This document shows positions 26,693 through 36,095 of a DNA stretch of 64,000 nt, one piece after another. Within the stretch, counting starts at the first letter, position 1, and the number at the start of each line of letters is the position of its first letter. The position numbers were made by a program, and so were the translations under genes. Origin of the DNA: Deltaproteobacteria bacterium (GTDB taxonomy: Bacteria; Myxococcota_C; UBA6777). The stretch is taken from positions 1 to 64,000 of the forward strand of contig PCBK01000027.1 of assembly GCA_002731275.1 (NCBI GenBank). Direction: 5' to 3'. The notes under the pieces were generated by a model. The model saw nothing but the letters and a program-made list of their open reading frames with translations. It did not search any database and was not told the origin of the DNA.

Positions 26693-29176
26693 TCAGGGCT
26701 CAAAGGCACCACTCTTGATCAGTGCGCGGATGGCAGGACCGGGGCATGCGGTCCCACTTTTGTCTGGACAGGTCGCGCGGACATCGCCGTGACCGTTGAT
26801 ATATAGTTTTCGATTGTTACCTGCTGCCTTGGCTAGGGCGCGAATGCGCTTGACGACATTTTTGACGCCCTGGATCTGTGCAGCATTGAGGTTGGCGTTG
26901 ATGTGGGCGATCGGGACGATGATCGTGTAGGCTTTGATGTTGACGGTCCTGCAACCGTTGGACGCTGCGCGATATTGTTGGCCGCGGATCTCCCACTCAT
27001 CACCATCTGGTGCGACTGCGCTGTTGTATCCAAGTGAATAGCCTCTGTTTCTCACGTAGTCATTTTGCATATTACGCAAAATCTGTGCGAAGTCTGTGTC
27101 CTGGTACTTTCCATCACTGCCGTTGAGGTTGAGATTGCCGCCGTTGTAGTGGATGGTGATGTATTCGAGGCTACTAAGACTCATCGCTGGTCCCTGGATC
27201 GGTTGCGAAGATGTCTGCCATGCCGTTCGTGCGTGAAAGACGCCTGTTGGTGGAGGTGTGACGGGTTTGGAGATGCACTTGTTACCACTACATTGATAAT
27301 CACACGTTTTTTGGCTGGAGGTGTAGAGGCAGACGCCATTCTTACAAGTCCCTGAAGATGCGTATGAGACGAGGTTTTTTCCTCCAGTACAGACCGCAGG
27401 GGGAGGACTTTTGCAGGTGACACCAGCACATGGATCGCCTGTACTGCTTTGTTGCCAGTATCCCGTAATATCGAGGACATAGTGTGTGGTTGTAGAGGTA
27501 TAGATGCAGATGTTGCCGTTACTTCCAGGCTGGACGATGGCGTTGTTCGCGCGGACTTCTCCGGAGATGTAGTTGAGTGTTGAAGTATCAGGGCGTTTGA
27601 TCCCCGAAGGATAGACTGTGAGGTGGCCGGGACCTTCTGGTTGGATGGAGGCGACATTGATCGCGACGGCTTTGACTGTTTTGGGGATGCCTTGCCACTG
27701 CGTCACCTGGATACATTGTGCGGTCCCTGCGGTCATCTTGCGGACTGTCCGCGTATCGTACTTGCGGTGCGGTCCAATCGCCACAAAGCTCGTCCCATCT
27801 GCAAAGTAACCTGTGATATCCATGATAAAATGCGTGGAGGTTAACGCGTATACACAGATCTCTCCCTTGTCTCCGATCTTCAGGACCGCGCCATTTGCTG
27901 TTGGGCCGTCGGCGTTGTAGTTGAGGACGGAGGTCTCTGGACGCTTGGTCCCTTGGGGATATGCAGAGATATGTCCGGGACCATTTGCGCTGACAGCGAC
28001 GAGGTTGGCGAAGATCGCTTTGGCTGAAGATGGGATGTTATTTGTGCCTGTGATCTTGTAGCAAGTCGTTGACTTATCGGCGAGTTTTTTACCTGCAGTT
28101 CTTGTGTCGACTTTGCGGAAGGGGGTCTTGGTCACAAAATCCGACTGAGCGTCAAAGTACCCGTAGACATCGACGATCAGATCGGTCGGTTCATGAGCAT
28201 AGACACAGATCTCCCCATCTGTCCCCAATCCGACGATCGCGCCGTTGGCCGTCGGTCCACCTAACCGAAAGTTGAGCGAGGAGCTCGTTGGGCGACTGAC
28301 ACCTTTGGGATAGGCTGTAAGGTATCCTGGTGAGGTTGGGTTGACCGCGACGAGGTTGATATAGACGGCGCGGGAATTTTGTGGGACACCGCCCTTGCCA
28401 CCGATAGGGATACACTTTGTAAATGCCTTTGTTGGCCTCGTGCTCCCCCGTGTGTCGAGAAAGCGGAACGGTTGCAAAGGCGTAAATCCCGTGCCAACCT
28501 TACACTTGCCTTGCGCACATCCTCGTGGGCATGTTTGGTTTGAGGTCGAGTACACACACTTGCCTGCTTTACATACACCAGGAGAGTAATGATTCTTAAG
28601 TGTTTTACTGTCTGTGCAAGTTGGCGCGGGAGGTGTTTGGCAGGTGATACCGATACAAGGATCAGGCAAGCACGCGCCATCTTTGCAGCCGTGTGGACAG
28701 GGATCGTCGAATGTCTTGTACTCACAGACCTTGTCTTTACACGTCCCTGGAAGGGCAAAGCGTCGCAGTGTCATATTGTTGAGACATTTGGCTTTGTCTG
28801 GTGTGTCACATTTGGCGCTGGCGCAAAAGTCGTCCTTTGCGTAACACTGTCCATTTCGACATAGCCCCGGACATTTGGAGTCTGTAAAGGGATATTCACA
28901 TTGTCCTTTGGCCTCATGGCATGAACCCTTTGTGTCGTAGACTCTGAGGGTCTGTGCGTCGAGGCAAAAAGAGGGCAGCCCAATGGAACACTCTTCATCC
29001 GAACAATTGCCGGAGTGTTCGCCTCCATCTACGATCACAAAGCCGTCCACAAAGGTCTTCTCTTTGTTCGTCTCTGTGCCTGACGTGGATGGATTCGTAC
29101 ATCCCGACTGGACCGATAGATACACAAAACAGAGTGCGCAAACACAATACAATGCAATCAAACGCCTGAAAACCAT
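26693..29176 (-). CDS. Secreted amidase/PGRP protein with Cys and DTR repeats
   Basis: An 827-residue exported protein. It opens with a signal peptide or lipoprotein-like segment (ending SVQSGC). The next ~200 residues hold cysteine-rich modules (CDTPDKAKCLNNMTLRR type). Three ~105-residue repeats follow, each starting P-x-R-x-x-DTR and containing GPTANGAI and a FDITGYF-like end. After one more Cys module, the last ~179 residues are an N-acetylmuramoyl-L-alanine amidase/PGRP domain, with zinc-ligand candidates His676 (TIHYNGG) and His796/Cys803 (NGHGDVRATC). It probably cleaves peptidoglycan stem peptides outside the cell. The DTR repeats may bind sugar. Confidence 0.88.
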   Translation of the reverse strand: MVFRRLIALYCVCALCFVYLSVQSGCTNPSTSGTETNKEKTFVDGFVIVDGGEHSGNCSDEECSIGLPSFCLDAQTLRVYDTKGSCHEAKGQCEYPFTDSKCPGLCRNGQCYAKDDFCASAKCDTPDKAKCLNNMTLRRFALPGTCKDKVCEYKTFDDPCPHGCKDGACLPDPCIGITCQTPPAPTCTDSKTLKNHYSPGVCKAGKCVYSTSNQTCPRGCAQGKCKVGTGFTPLQPFRFLDTRGSTRPTKAFTKCIPIGGKGGVPQNSRAVYINLVAVNPTSPGYLTAYPKGVSRPTSSSLNFRLGGPTANGAIVGLGTDGEICVYAHEPTDLIVDVYGYFDAQSDFVTKTPFRKVDTRTAGKKLADKSTTCYKITGTNNIPSSAKAIFANLVAVSANGPGHISAYPQGTKRPETSVLNYNADGPTANGAVLKIGDKGEICVYALTSTHFIMDITGYFADGTSFVAIGPHRKYDTRTVRKMTAGTAQCIQVTQWQGIPKTVKAVAINVASIQPEGPGHLTVYPSGIKRPDTSTLNYISGEVRANNAIVQPGSNGNICIYTSTTTHYVLDITGYWQQSSTGDPCAGVTCKSPPPAVCTGGKNLVSYASSGTCKNGVCLYTSSQKTCDYQCSGNKCISKPVTPPPTGVFHARTAWQTSSQPIQGPAMSLSSLEYITIHYNGGNLNLNGSDGKYQDTDFAQILRNMQNDYVRNRGYSLGYNSAVAPDGDEWEIRGQQYRAASNGCRTVNIKAYTIIVPIAHINANLNAAQIQGVKNVVKRIRALAKAAGNNRKLYINGHGDVRATCPDKSGTACPGPAIRALIKSGAFEP

Positions 29177-29360
29177 ATCTTCTCACCTCGTTGAAATGCT
29201 TTTGTCGCCAATGATGAACTGCGCTTATTGTTTTCCATGTGGAGTCCGTCAGTCAACTGTTTTGTCTGAACAAAATCGCTCCTTTGTGTGTTCTTTCTTA
29301 CGCCTCCCGAGGTGGGACATCTTTCCTCACCTGTCCTTCTGAGATGGGATGATGTTTTCT

Positions 29361-29389
29361 GTGACATGTAGGGGAGAGGACTGTATACT
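29361..29389 (+). promoter_or_regulatory. Sigma-70-type promoter of the KS operon
   Basis: GTGACA (29361-29366), a 17-base spacer and TATACT (29384-29389). Each hexamer differs from consensus at one base. It ends 37 bases before the ketosynthase ATG at 29427, leaving a leader of roughly 30 bases with GAGGTGAG as ribosome site. Confidence 0.65.
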
Positions 29390-29426
29390 CCACAGACATG
29401 TTGATTTGACAAGTTTGAGGTGAGTT

Positions 29427-31829
29427 ATGAGTGAGGAGAGTACACTGAACTGTTCCAGTGAAGATGTCGTTGTGGTGACGGGGATGGGTGTGTATTCACC
29501 GATCGGGAACACTCTGGAGACGTTTTGGGATGCCCTTGCTGCCGGACGAGATGGGTTTCGAGAGGTCACACAGTTCGACACGAGTATGTTCTCTACACAT
29601 ATTGCTGGAACCGTCGAGGGGACATGGCGTTCAATGCCAGAGATGTCGTCTTGGAAAGAAGAAGATGACTGTGTTGGGTACGGTTTGTACGCAGCTTTAC
29701 AAGCCAGACAACATGCGAGGATTGTTGAAGGAGCGCTCCCTCGACATCGTCAGGCGTTGGTTGTGGGGACGAGTATGGGGAGTCATCAGACCAAAGATCG
29801 GGCTCGCCAAATCTTCGATGAAGACACAGAGCAAAGTGTGCAATGGTTTGATGAGGGGCGTTTTGGTGTTGAGACCGCACATATCGCGAGGGGATTGGGG
29901 GTTGAAGGAGTCTGTCTGACATTGAGCACGGCCTGTACATCTTCTGCACATGCGATCGGGGTGGGGCGGATGTTGTTACAGATGGATGTCGCTGACGTCG
30001 TGTATGTCGTTGGTGTCGATCCTATCGCGCGGGAAGCGTTCGCAGGATTTTTTACGTTAGGTGTCATGAGTCCCCAACCCTGTGCGCCTTTTGGGGCACC
30101 TGAAGGTATGTCTATGGGCGAAGGAGCCGGTGCGATCGTGCTCGAACGTTCAACACATGCTACGCAGAGAGATGTCCGGTGTGTGACTGCGTTGCGAGGG
30201 ATAGGGTTGTCTTGTGATGGTTTTCATCCCACTACACCGGAGCCTTCTGGAAAAGGTATCGCGCGGGCGATCGAGTCAGCGTTATCAGATGGGGGACTTT
30301 CACCCGAAGATATTGGATACTACAACGCCCACGGGACAGGGACGTTGGCAAATGACGCCGCAGAGTGGAAAGGTGTTCAGCGTGTGTTTGGCCCTCACGC
30401 TGCTTCTCTGCCTGTCAGCTCGACAAAGAGTTACCTGGGCCATACACAGGGCGCTGCGGGGATTCTGGAGTTGATCGCGACGCTGCTTGCGCTTCAGCAC
30501 CAAGTCGTTCTGCCAACACTCCACCTGCAGCAGCCTCGAAAACATATCCCCGATGACCCTGTCGCCGAGACACAGCCACGTGCTCACTCCTATGAGAATG
30601 CGGTCTGTCATAGCTCTGCGTTTGGTGGACTCAATGCGACCGTTGTGGTCGGGCAAAAAGACGAGCAGACCACATCACACAAACAAGAAGACGTCGAGGT
30701 TTTAGGTGTCGGATGTATTGGGGCACATGGCTTTGGGAGTGTCACGGAGGCGCTACAAGATGGGGCGATGTATCTCACTGATGCAGGGGAGACACGTCTC
30801 TTTGACAAACACAAAGGACCGGCTGGCTTTGTCTCGTGTGATGTTCCAAGGTCGTTCGTAAAGAGAGTTGATCTGAATAGTATGGACCCGATCTCTCGGT
30901 ATCTTACTGTCGCGGTCGCGTCCACATTAAAGGATGCACAGGTCAGGTTACGTGGTGATAAACGAGAGCGTGTCGGGATGTTTGTTGGGACGTCCCGTAA
31001 TCCTGCAGAGAGCAGCAAAAAGTTTTTTGATACCGCGACACAAAGAGGTTGGGATCGCGCGCCTTCTCACGATTTTGCCAGGAATGTCCTCAACGCACCT
31101 GCTGGCGTGGCCTCTCTCGCACATGGATTACGTGGCGCAGCGATGACGTTTGCAGGGCGACACAGTGGCTTCTTTTCTACCATCTGTGCGTATCACTGGC
31201 TTCGCTCTCGGGAGGATACAGATATGCTCCTCGCTGGTGGTTGTGACGAACTTGGAGAAGATGAACTTGTGGCGTATGCACAACACTGTCGTCCAGTATC
31301 CCAGATACAAGGTTCAGGTTCCTGGACTTTTGAAGAGGGTGGAGCGCCACATCCATTAGGCGAGGGAGCTGCACTTGTTCTCCTTGGGAAGGCCGAAACG
31401 GATGCGGCGAAGCAGAGCGATGTGCGTATCTCGATTGTTGGTACAGCGCTTGCTGGTCAAGGAAGGCTACTGGATGTCATACGCACTTTGTCTTATGAGA
31501 AGTCTACAATGCCCTGGGATGCGATATTCGTGGCAGAGTCGAGGAAAGATGGCAGCTCCAAGCGCCTTCGAGAGGCGATGATGACATCATTTGGTGCGGA
31601 GGCATCTTCTGTCCCTATTTGGGATCCTGTGCCACGACTTGGTTTTGCTGCCGCGACCTCTTCAAGTCTTGCACTTGTTGCGGCTGTGGAGTCGATGAAG
31701 ACGAATCGACATGAGCTTTTGTGGGGAGGTGCAAAAGATGGTGCCCCTCCCAAAAGTGTGTGTGTCTTTGTCGATGATATGTATCATGGTTGTGGAGCGA
31801 TTTGGCTCCGTGTGAAAGAGAGCCGATAA
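29427..31829 (+). CDS. Fused ketosynthase plus degenerate ketosynthase (CLF-like)
   Basis: An 800-residue condensing enzyme. Residues 13-410 form a complete FabF-like beta-ketoacyl-ACP synthase with Cys170 (LSTACTSS), His302 (NAHGTGTLAND) and His339 (SYLGHTQGAAG). Residues ~423-800 are a second, decayed copy of the same fold. It retains STICAY at the Cys position but has AESRKDGS where HGTGT should be and GFAAATSSS in place of GH-x-x-GAAG. This looks like a chain-length-factor subunit fused to its KS partner, an arrangement known from PfaC of PUFA synthases but there joined to dehydratases. It is the first gene of a tight operon that supplies ACP, reductase, acyltransferase and dehydratase. 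Confidence 0.93.
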   Translation: MSEESTLNCSSEDVVVVTGMGVYSPIGNTLETFWDALAAGRDGFREVTQFDTSMFSTHIAGTVEGTWRSMPEMSSWKEEDDCVGYGLYAALQARQHARIVEGALPRHRQALVVGTSMGSHQTKDRARQIFDEDTEQSVQWFDEGRFGVETAHIARGLGVEGVCLTLSTACTSSAHAIGVGRMLLQMDVADVVYVVGVDPIAREAFAGFFTLGVMSPQPCAPFGAPEGMSMGEGAGAIVLERSTHATQRDVRCVTALRGIGLSCDGFHPTTPEPSGKGIARAIESALSDGGLSPEDIGYYNAHGTGTLANDAAEWKGVQRVFGPHAASLPVSSTKSYLGHTQGAAGILELIATLLALQHQVVLPTLHLQQPRKHIPDDPVAETQPRAHSYENAVCHSSAFGGLNATVVVGQKDEQTTSHKQEDVEVLGVGCIGAHGFGSVTEALQDGAMYLTDAGETRLFDKHKGPAGFVSCDVPRSFVKRVDLNSMDPISRYLTVAVASTLKDAQVRLRGDKRERVGMFVGTSRNPAESSKKFFDTATQRGWDRAPSHDFARNVLNAPAGVASLAHGLRGAAMTFAGRHSGFFSTICAYHWLRSREDTDMLLAGGCDELGEDELVAYAQHCRPVSQIQGSGSWTFEEGGAPHPLGEGAALVLLGKAETDAAKQSDVRISIVGTALAGQGRLLDVIRTLSYEKSTMPWDAIFVAESRKDGSSKRLREAMMTSFGAEASSVPIWDPVPRLGFAAATSSSLALVAAVESMKTNRHELLWGGAKDGAPPKSVCVFVDDMYHGCGAIWLRVKESR

Positions 31830-31858
31830 TAGCCTTATTGGCGAAATGGAGAGACGTG

Positions 31859-32749
31859 ATGGATCGACGAAAATTTCTTGGTAAGTCAGCGGGTGTCCTT
31901 ACGGCGACAACAGTCGGCAGTCAGTTGGCGGCCTGTAATCATGCGCCTCGTGCCGATCAAAAACCTTGGGATGTGCATATCTTTTTGCAAAGATTGAAGA
32001 TGCTCGACGACCAGATCACCCAAAAGATATCCTTTTTCAAGGGGGACGATCTCAAGACTCGACAACGTGAAGCGCTGTTTCGTCAATCTCTCTCGACGTT
32101 GTTGTTTGTCGGTTCATTGCACGACCTCTCCGAATCATCGCGTCGCCACCCTGAGGTGCAAAATCGTCTGAAGGCCGCGATGTCCACGTTTGATGACACG
32201 ATGTTTCGGACCATGACCTTTTTGGAAAACACGACCAAAGAGGAGCGCAAGTGTGTCCAGACGACGTTGCGAGAGAAGAAGGCAGTCGCGAAGGCCTTCA
32301 AGGGTCACTTCATGAAAAGGGGGATCGAGATGGGGATCCCGACAACGCGCCTTGTCCACCTCAACAAGATCCTCGATCAAACGATGTGGCAAATGGGCAA
32401 ACAAAACCCCTCGTTGTTGATCGATCCCTACATCAAGAGAGGTGATCGACTCGCGAGAAAGGCCGGCGTCACACCCAAAATGCGACGAGCCAAAGGTGTG
32501 ATGACGACGACTGTTTCAAGTGCGTTGCAGCCTGTTGGAGCGGACTGGAGAGACGAGGATAAGCCACCCCGTCGAGGGGTCACTGCTGGTGCGATTATTT
32601 TGGGGATTGGTGCGACCGCGACTGCTGTGGGGATCACCGCTGGGGCTATTGGAGGAGGTGATGCGTTTATCTTAGGTGGGCTCTTTGGTTGGACCCCTGG
32701 CGCGGTCCTGATCGTCGTTGGGTTGATCTTGCTCGCATTGGGAAATTGA
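31859..32749 (+). CDS. Tat-type lipoprotein of unknown function
   Basis: A 296-residue exported protein inside the KS operon. The N-terminus MDRRKFLGKSAGVLTATT is a twin-arginine signal and runs into a clean lipobox, QLAAC (Cys26), so it should be a periplasm-facing lipoprotein. The middle is helical with no family I recognise. The C-terminus is a Gly/Ala-rich hydrophobic hairpin (GATATAVGITAGAIGGG, then ALIVVGLILLALGN-like), giving a second membrane contact. It starts 29 bases after the KS stop with GGAGAG upstream. Its place in the operon suggests a role in handling or exporting the lipid product, an inference only. Confidence 0.83.
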   Translation: MDRRKFLGKSAGVLTATTVGSQLAACNHAPRADQKPWDVHIFLQRLKMLDDQITQKISFFKGDDLKTRQREALFRQSLSTLLFVGSLHDLSESSRRHPEVQNRLKAAMSTFDDTMFRTMTFLENTTKEERKCVQTTLREKKAVAKAFKGHFMKRGIEMGIPTTRLVHLNKILDQTMWQMGKQNPSLLIDPYIKRGDRLARKAGVTPKMRRAKGVMTTTVSSALQPVGADWRDEDKPPRRGVTAGAIILGIGATATAVGITAGAIGGGDAFILGGLFGWTPGAVLIVVGLILLALGN

Positions 32750-32824
32750 GGTTCTTCTTTCCACCCGACGCTACATTGATGTATCCTCCCTCCACATCTT
32801 CTTCTCTTTCTGTGAGGTTTGCGA

Positions 32825-33223
32825 ATGACCACCCCCATGCGCCAAAAGGCTATCGAGCGCCAAAAGATCATCGACGATCTTCGGCAGCTTCTCGTTGACA
32901 ATCTCTACCTTCAACTCGCACCGCAGGATATCGATCCAGATACCACTCTCTTTGGCTCTGGGCTTGGACTTGACTCTGTCGATGCGATCGAGCTGATCGT
33001 CTCTGTGGAGTCCCGTTTTCAGGTACGCTTCTCCAAACAGCCCGAGGTCCAAGAGGTCAACCCAAAAGGGTTTGGTACACTCTCTGAAGCGATCCACTCC
33101 GACGAACAGATCGAAACAAAAGAGGCCCGGCAGGTCGAACAAAACTTGCGCATCCACCTGCGTAACTTGAACGCACTGACGGACTTAATTTTGTTTGTTC
33201 GACGTACACAGACGGAGGCTTGA
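32825..33223 (+). CDS. Acyl carrier protein, long form
   Basis: A 132-residue acyl carrier protein. The phosphopantetheine attachment serine is Ser51 in GLGLDSVDAIEL. The carrier domain covers residues ~10-85. The extra ~45 C-terminal residues (many Glu/Gln/Arg, then LTDLILFVRRTQ) are longer than in normal AcpP (~78 residues) and may be a docking helix. It is the dedicated carrier for the operon's ketosynthase. The stop codon is one base from the next start codon, so the two are translationally coupled. Confidence 0.92.
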   Translation: MTTPMRQKAIERQKIIDDLRQLLVDNLYLQLAPQDIDPDTTLFGSGLGLDSVDAIELIVSVESRFQVRFSKQPEVQEVNPKGFGTLSEAIHSDEQIETKEARQVEQNLRIHLRNLNALTDLILFVRRTQTEA

Positions 33224-33224
33224 G

Positions 33225-34418
33225 ATGACCTGGAATGCACACTTTTCACAAACAGCTTCTGAGTGGGTGAATGTCGATGGGGTCGAGTTGCCAGCTTCTT
33301 TTTCGGAGCTGTCAGAGGAGGTCCACGCGATCCGCAATCGCGTCGCGGTCAGTGATCGTTCTTTTGTCTGTATGTTGCGGATACAGGGAGAAGATGCGTA
33401 TGACTTTCTGGACGAGCTGTGTCCTTGCGATATGTACCTTCGCGATGGAGAGATCCGCCACACGTTGTTGCTCTCCGAGGAAGGGAGAACGCTGCTCGAA
33501 TTGTATATCGCCAACGATGATGACGAGTATATCTGGTTGTCCGAAGGGATGCCGGTGGCAGATGTGCTCGCTCACCTGCAATCCTATATCAAAGAAGACA
33601 TGGATGTCGAGCTGGTCGACCTGAACGAGACACACCAGCTCATCGCAGTGTACGGTCCTTTTGCGTGGGAGTTGATGGCGGAGCTTGAGGGTCCACAGAT
33701 CATTGGATTTCCGTACTCGACCTTTTACCACAGCGAAGAGTCTGAGTTGACGCTCTTTCGTCTCGGAAAGACCGGGGAGTTTGGCTACGACCTGCTCGTC
33801 CCCGTTGGAGCTGCACAGGCGCTTTGGGACAAGCTCCTTGAGGTCGGGAAGGTGTTCGACTGTGTACCCGTTGGGTTTCGGGCATTAGAGTACTGTGCGA
33901 TGGAGAATTTTTTCTTCGACATCAGACATGAAGGTCGAGAACCTGTGACCCCACTTGAGCTGCAGCTACAATGGCGCGTGTCCTACGAAAAGGACTATCC
34001 TGGCTCAGCTGCGCTCAAAGACCTTCGTGAGAAGGGAATCGCTCGACGTGTGACGTTGATCGAGAGTGAGGCGTCTTTCTATCCTGAAGATCTGCTCTTT
34101 GACGAAGGGACGCTCGTCGGAGAGGTGATTCGTTCGATGTATTCGCATACATTGGGGACATACATTGGTCTGGCGTTGATCGACGTCGCGTGTGCCCACA
34201 GTGGTCTGTTGTTTCGTTTGTGGTCGGATACAGGTTTTGGTGAGTATTGTTGGAGTTGTTCGGCACCATTTGTCGACAATGTGAGCTTGTTTGTGAACGT
34301 GCAAAAGCACTCCTACCGCGATCCAGAAGCCGTCGAAGCGAGTCGGGTGAGAGCGTCACTTGAGCGTCAAAGAAAGGTCGAGGAGCGGGTGCGTTTGTTG
34401 GAGTCTATCGATGGGTGA
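33225..34418 (+). CDS. GcvT-fold (aminomethyltransferase-like) protein
   Basis: A 397-residue member of the GcvT/YgfZ folate-binding fold. Recognisable blocks are DELCPCDMYLRDGEIRHTLLL (compare LLTNDV-x-G-x-x-YTLLLN), VYGPFAWELM, KTGEFGYDLLVP, PVGFRALEYCAMENFFF and VTPLELQLQWRV. Glycine-cleavage partners are absent; the gene sits between the ACP and ketoreductase genes of a lipid operon, overlapping the latter by eight bases. It may transfer a one-carbon unit onto an acyl chain or cofactor, or it may only bind folate. I cannot tell from the residues whether it is catalytically complete. GGAGG lies six bases before the ATG. Confidence 0.87.
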   Translation: MTWNAHFSQTASEWVNVDGVELPASFSELSEEVHAIRNRVAVSDRSFVCMLRIQGEDAYDFLDELCPCDMYLRDGEIRHTLLLSEEGRTLLELYIANDDDEYIWLSEGMPVADVLAHLQSYIKEDMDVELVDLNETHQLIAVYGPFAWELMAELEGPQIIGFPYSTFYHSEESELTLFRLGKTGEFGYDLLVPVGAAQALWDKLLEVGKVFDCVPVGFRALEYCAMENFFFDIRHEGREPVTPLELQLQWRVSYEKDYPGSAALKDLREKGIARRVTLIESEASFYPEDLLFDEGTLVGEVIRSMYSHTLGTYIGLALIDVACAHSGLLFRLWSDTGFGEYCWSCSAPFVDNVSLFVNVQKHSYRDPEAVEASRVRASLERQRKVEERVRLLESIDG

Positions 34419-35169
34419 TATCCCCGGACGTTTAGTAGGGAAGAACGCTGTGGTCACTGGTGCCTCCCGTGGGCTAGGGCGAGCGATCGCGCTGGCATTT
34501 GCCAAAGAAGGGGCGTTTGTCTTTGTCCACTATCAACAACGCGAGGATAAGGCTGAAGAGACACTTCGGGAGATCGAAGCTGCTGGCGGAAAAGGTGCCC
34601 TGTTTGGGGTGGATATTCGCGATGGACGAGCTGTTCAGGTCGCGTTTGCCCAACTCTTAGAGCAAGTCGAACATGTCGATATCCTCGTCAACAACGCAGG
34701 TATCTGCCGAGACCAATTCTTTTTGATGATGGAGGATGAGGATTGGTTTGATGTGCTCGATACAAATATTCACGGGATGTACCACTGCTGCAAAGCTGTA
34801 TCTCGTTCGATGCTAGCGCGTCGTCAGGGCGTCATCTTGCAAGTCGCGTCGATCGCAGGCACACATGCATCACCGGGGCAGAGCAATTACGCGGCGTCCA
34901 AGGGGGCTGTCATTGGCTTTACGAAGACACTCGCGGCGGAGCTTGCGCCGAAAGGTATTCGTGTCAACACACTCGTGCCTGGGTTGATCAATACGGGGAT
35001 GGCGGCGCGGATGAACCACCGCATTGCCCGCCAAAAGAAGGATATGATCCCATTGAAGCGTTTTGGTGAGGCCGACGAGGTCGCGAAGGCTGCGGTCTTT
35101 TTGGCCTCTGATGAGGCGAGTTATATCGTCGGTACGACGTTGGTCGTCGATGGTGGATTGTCCCTATGA
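34411..35169 (+). CDS. fabG: 3-oxoacyl-ACP reductase (FabG-like SDR)
   Basis: A 252-residue short-chain dehydrogenase, the ketoreductase step of the operon. It has the NAD(P) motif TGASRGLG (residues 16-23), the NNAG motif (94-97), and the catalytic set Asn119, Ser147, Tyr160 and Lys164 (YAASK). The C-terminal IVGTTLVVDGGLS is typical FabG. The ATG overlaps the end of the GcvT-like gene by eight bases, and its own stop overlaps the next start as ATGA. NADPH preference is expected but not provable here. Given its context it is a pathway-specific copy rather than the housekeeping FabG. Confidence 0.94.
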   Translation: MGDIPGRLVGKNAVVTGASRGLGRAIALAFAKEGAFVFVHYQQREDKAEETLREIEAAGGKGALFGVDIRDGRAVQVAFAQLLEQVEHVDILVNNAGICRDQFFLMMEDEDWFDVLDTNIHGMYHCCKAVSRSMLARRQGVILQVASIAGTHASPGQSNYAASKGAVIGFTKTLAAELAPKGIRVNTLVPGLINTGMAARMNHRIARQKKDMIPLKRFGEADEVAKAAVFLASDEASYIVGTTLVVDGGLSL

Positions 35170-36095
35170 AGACGAGGCGTGTTGTGCTCGCCTTCCCTGG
35201 ACAGGGGACAGAGACACCTGGAATGGGTGTCGCATTGACGCAGCAATTCACGGGGATCAAGGAGCTTTTTTTGCAGGCTTCGACGCTCCTTGGAGACGAT
35301 CTTTTGCGACTGCTCAAACGCGGTGGTCGTCGCTTTGAACAGACAAGCGTGATCCAGCTTGCGTTGACGGCGTTGGGGCTGGGGATTCTTCGAGAGCTTC
35401 GGAGAGAAGGCGTTGTCTATACCCATACGATTGGACACTCATTGGGAGAATTAGGTGCGCTTCATGCTGCCGGACTCTTTGAGGAAGAGGGGCTGTTGCA
35501 GTTGGCCCACACTAGAGGGCGTTTGATGGAGGAGGAGGCTCTTCGTCACGTCGGAGGTATGGTCGTTCTCAGAGATATGGACCCCGAACAATGCCAATCA
35601 CTGTGTACATGTGCTCGTGAGTACGGTGTGGTTGGCGTGGCCGCGCAGCATGGACCTTCTCTTTGGACGCTCTCAGGTGAAGAGGCTGCGATCACCTTTA
35701 TATTGCGACATGCTCACGCGACAAAACTCCGGACCTCTGGGGCGTGGCACTCTGTTCTTATGGATGGTGCTGTTGTTCCTTTCGCAGAGGCTGTGAGGGG
35801 ACGTCTTTGTGGTGGTTGGAAGGCCTCCTGGATTGCCAATCATACAGGGTGTATTGAGGATGATGTGGACGCTGTTCCGCAGTTCCTCTCGACACAGCTC
35901 GTCCACCGGATTGAGTGGTTGACGTCGATGAAGACTCTCTCAGCGCTCGCACCGACGGATATTGTGTGTTGTGGGCCAGGTAAGACATTGAAGGGGCTGA
36001 TTCGCCCATTTGTACGGAAAGATGTGGTCTTTCATATGACCGAACATCCTTCTCTTTTGCGACAGACACTACGGGAGTTGTCCGCTGATGAGTAA
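35166..36095 (+). CDS. Malonyl-CoA:ACP acyltransferase (FabD-like)
   Basis: A 309-residue acyltransferase that would load malonyl (or another extender) units onto the operon's ACP. It shows FPGQGTETPGMG at the N-terminus, the nucleophile elbow GHSLGE with Ser92, and His195 in SGAWHSVLM. The extender-specificity region reads GAWHS where malonyl-type enzymes usually show GAFHS. It overlaps fabG by four bases and the dehydratase gene by eight, which indicates coupled translation. Length and motifs are normal for FabD. Confidence 0.92.
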   Translation: MKTRRVVLAFPGQGTETPGMGVALTQQFTGIKELFLQASTLLGDDLLRLLKRGGRRFEQTSVIQLALTALGLGILRELRREGVVYTHTIGHSLGELGALHAAGLFEEEGLLQLAHTRGRLMEEEALRHVGGMVVLRDMDPEQCQSLCTCAREYGVVGVAAQHGPSLWTLSGEEAAITFILRHAHATKLRTSGAWHSVLMDGAVVPFAEAVRGRLCGGWKASWIANHTGCIEDDVDAVPQFLSTQLVHRIEWLTSMKTLSALAPTDIVCCGPGKTLKGLIRPFVRKDVVFHMTEHPSLLRQTLRELSADE

